A DNA stretch of 6,004 nucleotides from Allobaculum sp. (GTDB lineage Bacteria; Bacillota_I; Bacilli_A; Erysipelotrichales; Erysipelotrichaceae): assembly GCA_014803815.1 (NCBI GenBank), contig JAAVAY010000110.1, positions 1 through 6,004 on the forward strand. The letters are read 5' to 3'. The position numbers were made by a program, and so were the translations under genes. Shown here piece after piece: positions 1 to 5,214 of the stretch (positions within the stretch are counted from its first letter, which is position 1; every line of letters begins with the position of its first letter). The notes under the pieces were generated by a model. The model was given only the letters and a program-made list of their open reading frames with translations. It searched no databases and had not been told where the DNA came from.

Positions 1-1
1 G

Positions 2-94
2 TGGGATTGTCCGGAATGTGGTACGCACCATAACAGAGATGTAAACGCGGCTATAAACATCCGAAACGAAGGGATGCGGTTAGCAAACGCATAG
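2..94 (+). CDS. tnpB: IS200/IS605-family TnpB (OrfB) RNA-guided nuclease, C-terminal end only
   Basis: Only the last 30 codons and the TAG stop are present; the gene enters from the left edge. The peptide begins [20 protein letters not shown]. This shows the second CxxC half of the TnpB zinc ribbon (Cys at codons 3 and 6) followed by the RDxNAAxNI block. In the TnpB/Cas12 family the Asp of that block (codon 13) is the third RuvC catalytic acid. The tail after NI ([10 protein letters not shown]) is short, as is usual for these proteins. TnpB is a transposon-encoded nuclease guided by an RNA made from the element's own 3' end, and the folded right end follows directly downstream. Whether the rest of the gene is intact, and whether a TnpA transposase accompanies it, cannot be seen. 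The family call is firm because the motif order is diagnostic. Confidence 0.93.
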   Translation, partial: WDCPECGTHHNRDVNAAINIRNEGMRLANA

Positions 95-227
95 CCACTC
101 CATAGAACCGTGGGGCCCACGGGGATAGCTCGCTTATGCTTAGCACAGTAGTGCTATCGAACGAGAACCGACTGTTCGCTACCATGCGAAAGAAAGCCCC
201 CGCCTCTTTAGGCGGGGAGGATGTCAC
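70..227 (+). ncRNA. Probable omega RNA (reRNA) scaffold of the TnpB element
   Basis: Five consecutive hairpins can be read by eye. They are ATGCG/CGCAT (74-78 with 88-92, spanning the tnpB stop), CCGTGG/CCACGG (108-113 with 117-122), a nested pair CTCG/CGAG (129-132 with 162-165) around TAGCAC/GTGCTA (141-146 with 151-156), TTCGC/GCGAA (175-179 with 186-190), and the GC-rich terminal hairpin (198-217). In characterised TnpB systems the guide RNA overlaps the 3' end of tnpB, folds over the right end, and continues into flanking DNA that serves as the guide. Here the guide would start near 228. The 5' end of the RNA is not determined by sequence, and my start at 70 is simply the base of the first hairpin. 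Confidence 0.7.
198..217 (+). repeat. Subterminal right-end hairpin of the IS element
   Basis: CCCCGCCT (198-205) pairs with AGGCGGGG (210-217) around a CTTT loop. The position, about 10 bases inside the presumed element end, matches the hairpin bound by TnpA in this family. The T-rich stretch from 228 (TTCTTCTTTTT) means it could also act as a weak transcription terminator for tnpB. Confidence 0.75.
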
Positions 228-410
228 TTCTTCTTTTTGATTAAACCTTATAGATTAGGGAGGAATAAAAAGCTTCTTATCCCAATCGATAAAAAACGCC
301 AAAAGAAAACGCCTTGAATCCAACAAAAAAAAACCAATTTCTTGGTCAAATTGACGAATGAAAAGGGATTTGTTAGTGTGTTCGTGCAGCAAAAATTTCG
401 GATTAACAAA
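228..410. other. A-rich intergenic region between the IS element and the leuS leader
   Basis: No convincing gene is present. The region contains A-runs, a short direct repeat AAAACGCC (293-300 and 305-312), and two overlapping small dyads: ACCAA/TTGGT (333-337 with 342-346) and CAATTT/AAATTG (335-340 with 348-353). The second dyad overlaps a possible -35 box at 351. A further inverted repeat, TTTGTTA (369-375) with TAACAAA (404-410), spans the expected start of the leuS transcript. Confidence 0.5.
351..379 (+). promoter_or_regulatory. Possible sigma-A-type promoter for the leuS T-box transcript
   Basis: TTGACG (351-356) matches five of six bases of the -35 consensus. Seventeen bases later lies TAGTGT (374-379), a poor -10 that keeps the first T, the second A and the last T. 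It is preceded by TG at 371-372, the extended -10 position. A start near 385-387 would leave room for the T-box core beginning at 428. The -10 is weak, so transcription could begin elsewhere in this region. Confidence 0.4.
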
Positions 411-595
411 GAAAACTAGGCGTTTGTAGAGAGCTAGCGGATGGTGAAAGCTAGTAGGTCTATTCTTTGGTCTCACCGTCAGCGCTGAACGCAGTCCGGC
501 GATAACGGCATTGAGGGCATGATCAAAAGATCATGAATTAAGGTGGTACCGCGCATATTGCGTCCTTAGTGAAAACTAGGGGCGCTTTTTATTTT
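411..595 (+). promoter_or_regulatory. T-box riboswitch, leucine specifier, controlling leuS
   Basis: The element carries the AGAGAG motif at the base of Stem I (428-433), a Stem I arm CTAGC/GCTAG (434-438 with 450-454) capped by GGATGGTGAAA-like distal-loop sequence, and the T-box AAGGTGGTACCGCG (540-553). Its TGGT (544-547) can pair with the ACCA 3' end of uncharged tRNA. Aligning Stem I with the tyrosine T-box in this window (TACACC against CTCACC) puts the specifier at CTC (472-474), a leucine codon. Stem III is CATGATC/GATCATG (518-524 with 529-535, AAAA loop). The terminator follows at 560-595. Known T-box logic: uncharged tRNA-Leu stabilises the antiterminator, while charged tRNA allows termination. 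The 5' limit is approximate. Confidence 0.93.
560..595 (+). terminator. T-box regulated intrinsic terminator upstream of leuS
   Basis: GCGTCCTTAGT (560-570) pairs with ACTAGGGGCGC (575-585) around a GAAA loop. This gives eleven pairs including two G-U, followed by TTTTTATTTT (586-595). It lies directly 3' of the T-box sequence, so it is the OFF-state structure of the riboswitch. Confidence 0.92.
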
Positions 596-635
596 AGATT
601 ATGCGCCAAGCCAAACCGATTTTTGTGTAGACTCT

Positions 636-652
636 CGCAAGCAAGACTTGCG
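636..652 (+). other. Small hairpin in the leuS 5' untranslated region
   Basis: CGCAAG (636-641) pairs with CTTGCG (647-652) around a five-base loop, between the T-box terminator and the leuS ribosome binding site. It is followed by TTTATTATAG, which is not a clean T-tract, so it is a poor terminator. It might protect the 5' end of mRNA processed in the leader, but that is only an inference. Confidence 0.4.
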
Positions 653-662
653 TTTATTATAG

Positions 663-670
663 AAAGGAAG
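663..670 (+). promoter_or_regulatory. leuS ribosome binding site
   Basis: AAAGGAAG lies six bases before the ATG at 677. It decides between this start and in-frame upstream ATGs, including one at 569 inside the T-box terminator stem. Confidence 0.85.
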
Positions 671-676
671 AAAACC

Positions 677-3073
677 ATGTACGATCATCAAGAGATTGAG
701 AAAAAGTGGCAACAGTATTGGAAAGAAAATAAAACCTTTAAAACCGATACTAACGACTTTTCTAAACCAAAATACTATGTCTTGGACATGTTTCCATATC
801 CTTCGGGAAATGGATTGCACGTGGGCCATCCGGAAGGGTATACCGCCACGGATATCGTAGCGCGCAAAAAACGCATGGAAGGCTACAACGTTTTACACCC
901 CATGGGCTTTGACTCCTTTGGTTTGCCAGCGGAACAATTCGCCATTCAAACGGGTCATCACCCATCTGTCTTTACCGAAAAAAACATCGATCACTTCCGT
1001 GATCAAATTCAAGCCTTAGGCTTTTCCTATGATTGGGATCGCGAAATTGCGACGAGCCATCCCGATTATTATAAGTGGACCCAATGGATTTTTACTAAGC
1101 TTTATGAGCAAGGCTTAGCCTATATTGATGAAATTCCCGTCAACTGGTGCCCTGAACTCAAATGCGTATTGGCCAACGAAGAAGTCATCGATGGTCGGAG
1201 CGAACGGGGCGGCTATCCGGTAATACGCAAACCCATGCGTCAGTGGGTGCTTCGCATTACAAAATATGCCGATCGTTTGTTGGAAGACCTCGATTTGGTG
1301 GATTGGCCTTCGAGCACCAAAGAGATGCAAAAAAACTGGATTGGCAAATCTCAAGGAGCCAATGTGGTTTTTGATATTGATGGCCACGATAAGCAATTCA
1401 CTGTCTTCACGACCCGTTGCGATACGCTTTTTGGCGCGACGTATTGCGTTTTAGCTCCTGAGCATCCCTTTGTAGAAGATATCGTGAGTCCTGAACAGCG
1501 CAATGCGGTCGCGGCCTATAAACGGGCAGCATCCATGAAATCCGACTTGCAACGCACGGATTTAAATAAAGATAAAACGGGTGTCTTCACAGGGGCTTAT
1601 GCGATCAACCCCGTTAATGGCAACAAGATCCCCATTTGGATTTCCGATTACGTTTTAGCTTCTTATGGAACGGGAGCTATCATGGCCGTTCCCGCTCATG
1701 ATACCCGTGACTATGAATTCGCTAAAAAATTCGATTTGCCCATTATCCCTGTTTTGGAAGGTGGCGACATCGAAAAGGAAGCCTGGACGGGCGATGGCGT
1801 GCACATCAATTCCGAATGGCTCAATGGCTTAGGTAAACAGGAAGCCATCGATAAAATGATTGGGTGGTTGGAAGAAAAAGGAGTGGGAGAAGCCAAAACC
1901 ACTTATAAACTACGCGACTGGCTCTTCTCAAGACAGCGCTATTGGGGAGAACCCATCCCCATTGTCCATATGGAAGATGGCACGATGCGTACTTTGGATA
2001 TCGATGAGTTGCCCTTAGAACTTCCCGCTACAGATAACTTCCAACCCGCCGACAACGGAGAATCGCCCTTGGCCAATTGCCCCGATTGGCTCAATGTAGA
2101 AATCGATGGAGTCAAAGGAGTGCGCGAAACCAACACCATGCCTCAATGGGCTGGTAGCTGCTGGTACTATTTGCGTTATATTGACCCCCATAACGATCAA
2201 GAACTGGCCAATCCTGAGTTATTAAATCACTGGTTGCCTGTTGACTTATACATCGGTGGAGCCGAGCATGCCGTTCTTCACTTGTTGTATTCACGCTTCT
2301 GGCATAAAGTGCTTTACGATTTGGGTGTGGTTCCCACTAAAGAACCTTTCCAGAAATTGTTCCATCAAGGCATGATTTTAGGAGGCAACGGAGAAAAGAT
2401 GTCCAAATCTCGTGGTAACGTCGTCAATCCCGATGTCATCATCGAAAGCCATGGAGCGGATGCTTTACGTGTATATGAAATGTTCATGGGACCCCTTGAA
2501 TCCGGTTTGCCTTGGTCTGAGCAAGGCTTGGATGGTACGCGTCGTTGGTTGGAACGTGTATGGCGCTTCTTTTCAAGTGAAGCCCAATACCTCGATGAAA
2601 ACGATGGTAAACTCGATAAGATTTACAACCAAACCGTCAAGAAGGTATCCAATGACATCGATACCCTCAATTTCAATACCGCGATTTCCCAAATGATGGT
2701 CTTCATCAATGAAGCCTATAAGACAAAAACCATATATCGTCCCTATGCAGAAGGCTTTGTAAAAATGCTCTCGGCCTTTGCTCCTCACCTTGGAGAAGAA
2801 CTGTGGACAACCGTTTTAGGTCATGATGGTTCCATTGCTTATGAAGCTTGGCCAACATGGGATGAATCCAAACTCGTGGAAACCACTCATACGGTAGTCG
2901 TTCAAGTCAACGGAAAAGTGCGTGGCAAATTTGAAGTGGCCACTGGTACCGATGATGAAGAACTCAAAAAATTGGCTTTGGATCTCAAAACCGTTCAAAA
3001 ACAACTCGAAGGCAAAGAGATCAAAAAGATTATTGTCGTTCGCGGCAAAGTAGTTAACATCGTCGCCAAATAA
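677..3073 (+). CDS. leuS: Leucyl-tRNA synthetase (LeuRS)
   Basis: Attaches leucine to tRNA-Leu (class Ia, EC 6.1.1.4, cytoplasmic). The 798 residues match Bacillus-type LeuRS (about 800). Visible are the HIGH-type motif HVGH (48-51) in [23 protein letters not shown] at the reduced zinc-site region (156-161), and the CP1 editing domain (about 225-415) with its T-rich TTRCDT (245-250) and [13 protein letters not shown] (336-347). The latter includes Asp345, equivalent to the conserved editing aspartate. [12 protein letters not shown] (413-424) and KMSKS (574-578) follow. Only four residues separate GMILG from KMSKS, so the leucine-specific insertion is absent. VQVNGKVRG (742-750) marks the C-terminal domain. 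The ATG at 677 is chosen because it follows AAAGGAAG (663-670) with proper spacing and begins [12 protein letters not shown], a normal LeuRS N-terminus. The same frame is open back to 569, but that lies inside the terminator hairpin. The T-box controls it and its own terminator follows, so it is monocistronic. Confidence 0.98.
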   Translation: MYDHQEIEKKWQQYWKENKTFKTDTNDFSKPKYYVLDMFPYPSGNGLHVGHPEGYTATDIVARKKRMEGYNVLHPMGFDSFGLPAEQFAIQTGHHPSVFTEKNIDHFRDQIQALGFSYDWDREIATSHPDYYKWTQWIFTKLYEQGLAYIDEIPVNWCPELKCVLANEEVIDGRSERGGYPVIRKPMRQWVLRITKYADRLLEDLDLVDWPSSTKEMQKNWIGKSQGANVVFDIDGHDKQFTVFTTRCDTLFGATYCVLAPEHPFVEDIVSPEQRNAVAAYKRAASMKSDLQRTDLNKDKTGVFTGAYAINPVNGNKIPIWISDYVLASYGTGAIMAVPAHDTRDYEFAKKFDLPIIPVLEGGDIEKEAWTGDGVHINSEWLNGLGKQEAIDKMIGWLEEKGVGEAKTTYKLRDWLFSRQRYWGEPIPIVHMEDGTMRTLDIDELPLELPATDNFQPADNGESPLANCPDWLNVEIDGVKGVRETNTMPQWAGSCWYYLRYIDPHNDQELANPELLNHWLPVDLYIGGAEHAVLHLLYSRFWHKVLYDLGVVPTKEPFQKLFHQGMILGGNGEKMSKSRGNVVNPDVIIESHGADALRVYEMFMGPLESGLPWSEQGLDGTRRWLERVWRFFSSEAQYLDENDGKLDKIYNQTVKKVSNDIDTLNFNTAISQMMVFINEAYKTKTIYRPYAEGFVKMLSAFAPHLGEELWTTVLGHDGSIAYEAWPTWDESKLVETTHTVVVQVNGKVRGKFEVATGTDDEELKKLALDLKTVQKQLEGKEIKKIIVVRGKVVNIVAK

Positions 3074-3087
3074 TCCATAATCACTAG

Positions 3088-3116
3088 ACAGGCTGAAATC
3101 AGCCTGTTTTTTTTTT
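3088..3116 (+). terminator. Intrinsic terminator of leuS
   Basis: ACAGGCTG (3088-3095) pairs with CAGCCTGT (3100-3107), a perfect eight-base stem with an AAAT loop, running into ten T (3107-3116). It begins 15 bases after the leuS stop and separates leuS from the tyrS unit. Confidence 0.95.
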
Positions 3117-3214
3117 CGCCCAATAGGATGAGAAACGCTACAAAAAATGGAGAAAGCCTTAAGCTCCTTTGATTTTTCACTTTCCCTTCTTTAAACGGGA
3201 GATTTTGCCTTACA
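3117..3214. other. Intergenic spacer between the leuS terminator and the tyrS promoter
   Basis: No gene is evident. Only weak dyads are visible, GGAG/CTCC (3149-3152 with 3164-3167) and TCCC/GGGA (3183-3186 with 3197-3200). Both are too short to interpret. Confidence 0.5.
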
Positions 3215-3242
3215 TTGAATTCAACGCAAAAGTTTGTATAAT
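3215..3242 (+). promoter_or_regulatory. Sigma-A-type promoter of tyrS
   Basis: TTGAAT (3215-3220), then a 16-base spacer and a perfect TATAAT (3237-3242). Transcription would start near 3249, about 40 bases before the T-box AGAGAG motif. The position is where a T-box leader promoter is expected. Confidence 0.8.
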
Positions 3243-3280
3243 AAAGCGCAAAGCAGTGAAGAGAAGAAGTACGCAGATTC

Positions 3281-3456
3281 AAACTTTATAGAGAGTCATC
3301 GTTTGGTGGAAGATGATAGGGCTGGCTGCGGAACTACACCTCGGAGCATCTGTCCAGATCGCAAGCCGGCGTTATTGGCAAAGAGCATCAAACCCATGGT
3401 TTGGTGAATTGAGGTGGTACCGCGCATTGTCGTCCTTAGTCAGGACGTTTTTTTTT
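3281..3456 (+). promoter_or_regulatory. T-box riboswitch, tyrosine specifier, controlling tyrS
   Basis: AGAGAG (3290-3295) opens Stem I. The arm TCATC/GATGA (3296-3300 with 3312-3316) is capped by GGTGGAA-type distal-loop sequence. The specifier loop reads GAACTACACC, placing the codon TAC (3335-3337), tyrosine, in the classical position. Stem III is CATCAAACC paired with GGTTTGGTG (3386-3394 with 3398-3406, one G-U, three-base loop). The T-box GAGGTGGTACCGCG (3411-3424) has TGGT (3415-3418) to bind the tRNA ACCA end. The terminator is at 3431-3456. The specifier agrees with the TyrRS gene downstream, so gene and regulator support each other. The 5' limit is approximate and the transcript probably begins near 3249. 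Confidence 0.96.
3431..3456 (+). terminator. T-box regulated intrinsic terminator upstream of tyrS
   Basis: CGTCCT (3431-3436) pairs with AGGACG (3442-3447) around a TAGTC loop, followed by nine T (3448-3456). It lies immediately after the T-box sequence and is the OFF-state structure. Confidence 0.93.
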
Positions 3457-3491
3457 ATTTGCGGCTTTTTTCGATGAGAAAAGAGGTATTT

Positions 3492-4733
3492 ATGAAACTG
3501 TATGATGAATTGCAATGGAGAGGACTCATCAACGATGTCACCTCTCCCGAAGTCGAAGATGAAATCAACAATGGGGAATTGACTTTTTATATTGGAACCG
3601 ATCCCACGGCAGATTCTTTACATATTGGGCACTATAGCTCTTTATTGATGGCTAAACGCCTTCAACAACACGGCCATCACCCTATTATGTTAGTCGGTGG
3701 AGCCACAGGATTTATTGGAGATCCTAAAGCCACTGGTGAGCGCAATATGTTGACTCCGGAAGTTTTGGAGCACAACTACCAAGCTTTACATGATCAAATT
3801 GATGCGCTTTGGGGCTTTGAAATGGTTAACAACTTGGATTGGACCAAAAATGTCTCCATCATCGATTTCTTGCGTGACTTTGGAAAATACTTCAACGTCA
3901 ACTACATGATCAATAAGGAAACCGTCAAAAGACGTTTAGAAAGTGGAATTTCCTATACCGAATTTTCCTACATGTTGTTGCAAGCCATGGACTTCTTGCA
4001 TCTCTTTGAAGACAAAAACTGTCGCATGCAAATCGGTGGCCAAGACCAATGGGGAAACATCACTTCGGGTTTAGAGCTGATTCGTAAGAAAAAAGGAGCC
4101 GATACCAAAGTGTATGGGTTAACCATGCCTTTGATCACCAAAGCGGATGGCACAAAATTTGGAAAAAGCGAAAGTGGTACGGTTTGGCTTTCTGCTCAAA
4201 AGACGAGTCCTTACGAACTTTACCAATTTTTGTTGAACACAGAAGATTCCAAAGTCATCGAATACTTGAAGAAATTGACCTTCCTTTCCGTAGAAGAAAT
4301 CAGCGACTTAGAAAAACAAACCCATGAAGATGCAGGACCTCGAGTAGCTCAAAAGAAATTAGCCGAAGAAGTGGTGCGGGATTTACATGGACAAGAAGCC
4401 CTCGATATCGCTTTAAAGATCACCGAAGCCCTCTTTACTGGTTCCTTACAAGATTTAGACGAAGACCAACGCCGTCAAGCGGTTGTAAATATGGAAAAAA
4501 TAACTTTACCTTCTGGAAAGCTTGAAGACATCTTAGTCAAGGGAAAAATTGCTTCTTCCAAGCGGGAAGCAAGAGAATGGATTAAGGGCAATGCTATTTC
4601 TTTAAATGGAGTCAAAGTCAAAGATCCCAATATGATCATTGATGACACTCAAACCTACATCGATAATGTTGTGCTGATTCGTCGTGGTAAGAAGAACAAT
4701 TACGCTATCGTTTTAGAAGATATTCAAGATTAG
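3492..4733 (+). CDS. tyrS: Tyrosyl-tRNA synthetase (TyrRS)
   Basis: Attaches tyrosine to tRNA-Tyr (class Ic, EC 6.1.1.1, normally a cytoplasmic homodimer). The 413 residues fit bacterial TyrS (about 420). The Rossmann catalytic domain shows YIGTDPTADSLHIGH (33-47) with the HIGH motif at 44-47, FSYMLLQAMDF (158-168) with the tyrosine-binding Tyr160, Gln164 and Asp167 equivalents, GGQDQWGNIT (182-191), and KFGKS (222-226), the KMSKS-type loop. A helical anticodon region follows, then a C-terminal S4-like RNA-binding domain (about 345-405, LVKGKIASSKREAREWI onwards). The ATG at 3492 follows AAGAGG by five bases and gives MKLYDELQWRG, the usual TyrS start. Upstream in-frame starts (3414, 3474) lie in the T-box or overlap the ribosome binding site. 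It has its own promoter, T-box and terminator. The sequence is of the TyrS rather than the TyrZ type, judged from the signature motifs. Confidence 0.98.
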   Translation: MKLYDELQWRGLINDVTSPEVEDEINNGELTFYIGTDPTADSLHIGHYSSLLMAKRLQQHGHHPIMLVGGATGFIGDPKATGERNMLTPEVLEHNYQALHDQIDALWGFEMVNNLDWTKNVSIIDFLRDFGKYFNVNYMINKETVKRRLESGISYTEFSYMLLQAMDFLHLFEDKNCRMQIGGQDQWGNITSGLELIRKKKGADTKVYGLTMPLITKADGTKFGKSESGTVWLSAQKTSPYELYQFLLNTEDSKVIEYLKKLTFLSVEEISDLEKQTHEDAGPRVAQKKLAEEVVRDLHGQEALDIALKITEALFTGSLQDLDEDQRRQAVVNMEKITLPSGKLEDILVKGKIASSKREAREWIKGNAISLNGVKVKDPNMIIDDTQTYIDNVVLIRRGKKNNYAIVLEDIQD

Positions 4734-4744
4734 GAACTTTTAAT

Positions 4745-4768
4745 GGTCGAGAAATCGACCTTTTTTTT
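4745..4768 (+). terminator. Intrinsic terminator of tyrS
   Basis: GGTCGA (4745-4750) pairs with TCGACC (4755-4760) around a GAAA tetraloop, followed by eight T (4761-4768). It begins 11 bases after the tyrS stop. Confidence 0.95.
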
Positions 4769-4772
4769 GACC

Positions 4773-4842
4773 CCGATTTTTAGAAAATTTTTTGTAAAAG
4801 GCTAAGGTGGATTAGCCATTACAAGGAACATCTAAAAATTGG
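4773..4842. repeat. Long imperfect hairpin of unknown function after tyrS
   Basis: CCGATTTTTAGA (4773-4784) pairs with TCTAAAAATTGG (4831-4842), twelve pairs with one G-U. After a small internal loop, TTTT (4788-4791) pairs with GGAA (4825-4828) and TTGTAA (4792-4797) with TTACAA (4819-4824). Beyond a second small internal loop, GGCTAA (4800-4805) pairs with TTAGCC (4812-4817) around the loop GGTGGA. About 28 pairs fall within 70 bases. It starts four bases after the tyrS terminator T-tract, so it is probably not part of the tyrS mRNA. A T-run exists at 4855-4861 but twelve bases away from the stem, so it is not a standard terminator. It could be a small RNA, a leader element, or a miniature repeat; none can be chosen from this window. 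Confidence 0.75.
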
Positions 4843-5049
4843 AAGCTCCTCTACTTTTTTTGGATTAGGTTCTAGAAGTTTTGTAAATTCTTCTCTAAAT
4901 GGAAATCTATGGAATTAAGTGAAGGATGAAATCGCTGAGTTTCCCTTAAATTCGTCCTTTATATCTCGTCCTAAACTTCTTCCCATCCTAGTTCAATCCC
5001 TAATTAAAGGATTATATCCATACCCGATCAATAATAAATCGAGGCATAA
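4843..5049. other. Gap with no recognisable intact gene; possible decayed coding sequence
   Basis: All three forward frames are broken. The longest stretch begins at a GTG at 4919 and runs 72 codons to 5137, with an in-frame stop directly before the GTG and no clear ribosome binding site. Its product, rich in Lys, Leu, Ser and Arg, resembles no family I know. Together with the open frame at 5050-5196 it may be what is left of a gene broken by frameshifts. No promoter here is better than weak. Confidence 0.35.
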
Positions 5050-5078
5050 TTTAGAAAAAAATTTAAGATCCCTATACA
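5050..5078 (+). promoter_or_regulatory. Weak candidate promoter for the dehydrogenase gene
   Basis: TTTAGA (5050-5055) and TATACA (5073-5078) are separated by 17 bases and match roughly four and five of six consensus positions respectively. In an AT-rich gap such matches arise by chance. It is listed because the tyrS terminator upstream means the dehydrogenase needs its own promoter. Confidence 0.25.
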
Positions 5079-5196
5079 GGACTTTCCTTATAAGGAAGCC
5101 GAAAGTATTAAAAAAGTCTTGTCCGAAGCGTGTGTAATGGATGGATTGTATTATTTATTGGAGGTATCGAATCCATTGAAGCCAGAAAAGCTCTAA
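5050..5196 (+). pseudogene. Short open frame, possible C-terminal remnant of a lost gene
   Basis: The frame is open after a TAA at 5047 and ends at TAA 5194-5196, 48 codons. It reads with plausible protein composition (IQDFPYKEAESIKKVLSEA and onward to VSNPLKPEKL). There is no good start at its left: the first ATG is at 5137 and would give only 19 residues. It stops 18 bases before the dehydrogenase start, the spacing expected of an upstream operon partner. I do not recognise the family. It may be the tail of a former operon gene, with the rest lost or frame-shifted in 4843-5049, or it may be chance. Confidence 0.3.
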
Positions 5197-5214
5197 AAAG
5201 AAAGGCATATTTCT

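Larger units (their letters stand above)
2..227 (+). mobile_element. Right-end portion of an IS200/IS605-family element
   Basis: The tnpB 3' end is followed by a GC-rich folded region that closes with a subterminal hairpin (198-205 with 210-217, eight pairs, loop CTTT) and then AGGATGTCAC. This arrangement, with no terminal inverted repeats and a hairpin a few bases inside the end, is typical of IS200/IS605 right ends, which are processed as single-stranded DNA by a Tyr-HUH transposase. I place the end at about 227, after GTCAC, from memory of related elements that end ATGTCAC. The exact boundary is inferred and could be off by a few bases. The left end lies outside the window. Confidence 0.78.

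Noticed and set aside
255..476. Open frame of 73 codons on the minus strand
   Set aside because: It overlaps the leuS leader including the T-box Stem I and specifier, has no family resemblance, and its composition (Phe/Leu/Lys-rich) is what A-rich DNA gives when read in reverse.
569..676. N-terminal extension of leuS starting at 569
   Set aside because: The upstream ATG lies inside the T-box terminator stem and has no ribosome binding site. LeuRS proteins begin near the ATG at 677, which has a good binding site.
599..3004. Several 60-95 codon open frames inside leuS on both strands
   Set aside because: They are shadows of the leuS reading frame, with no motifs or translation signals.
2995..3282. 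Open frame of 95 codons on the minus strand across the leuS end and tyrS promoter
   Set aside because: It runs through the leuS terminator and the tyrS promoter, has no binding site or recognisable domain, and its middle comes from reading the terminator T-tract.
3414..3491. N-terminal extension of tyrS starting at 3414 or 3474
   Set aside because: 3414 is inside the T-box sequence itself. The ATG at 3474 lacks its own binding site and precedes the AAGAGG that serves the ATG at 3492. TyrS homologues start at the latter.
3149..4861. Shared AAGCTCCT followed by a T-run at 3161-3176 and 4844-4861
   Set aside because: Only eight bases match and the flanks differ, which is within chance for AT-rich spacers. 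The associated hairpins are too weak to be terminators.
5119..5154. TTGTCC with TATTAT as a promoter for the dehydrogenase
   Set aside because: The spacer is 24 bases, too long for a sigma-A promoter.
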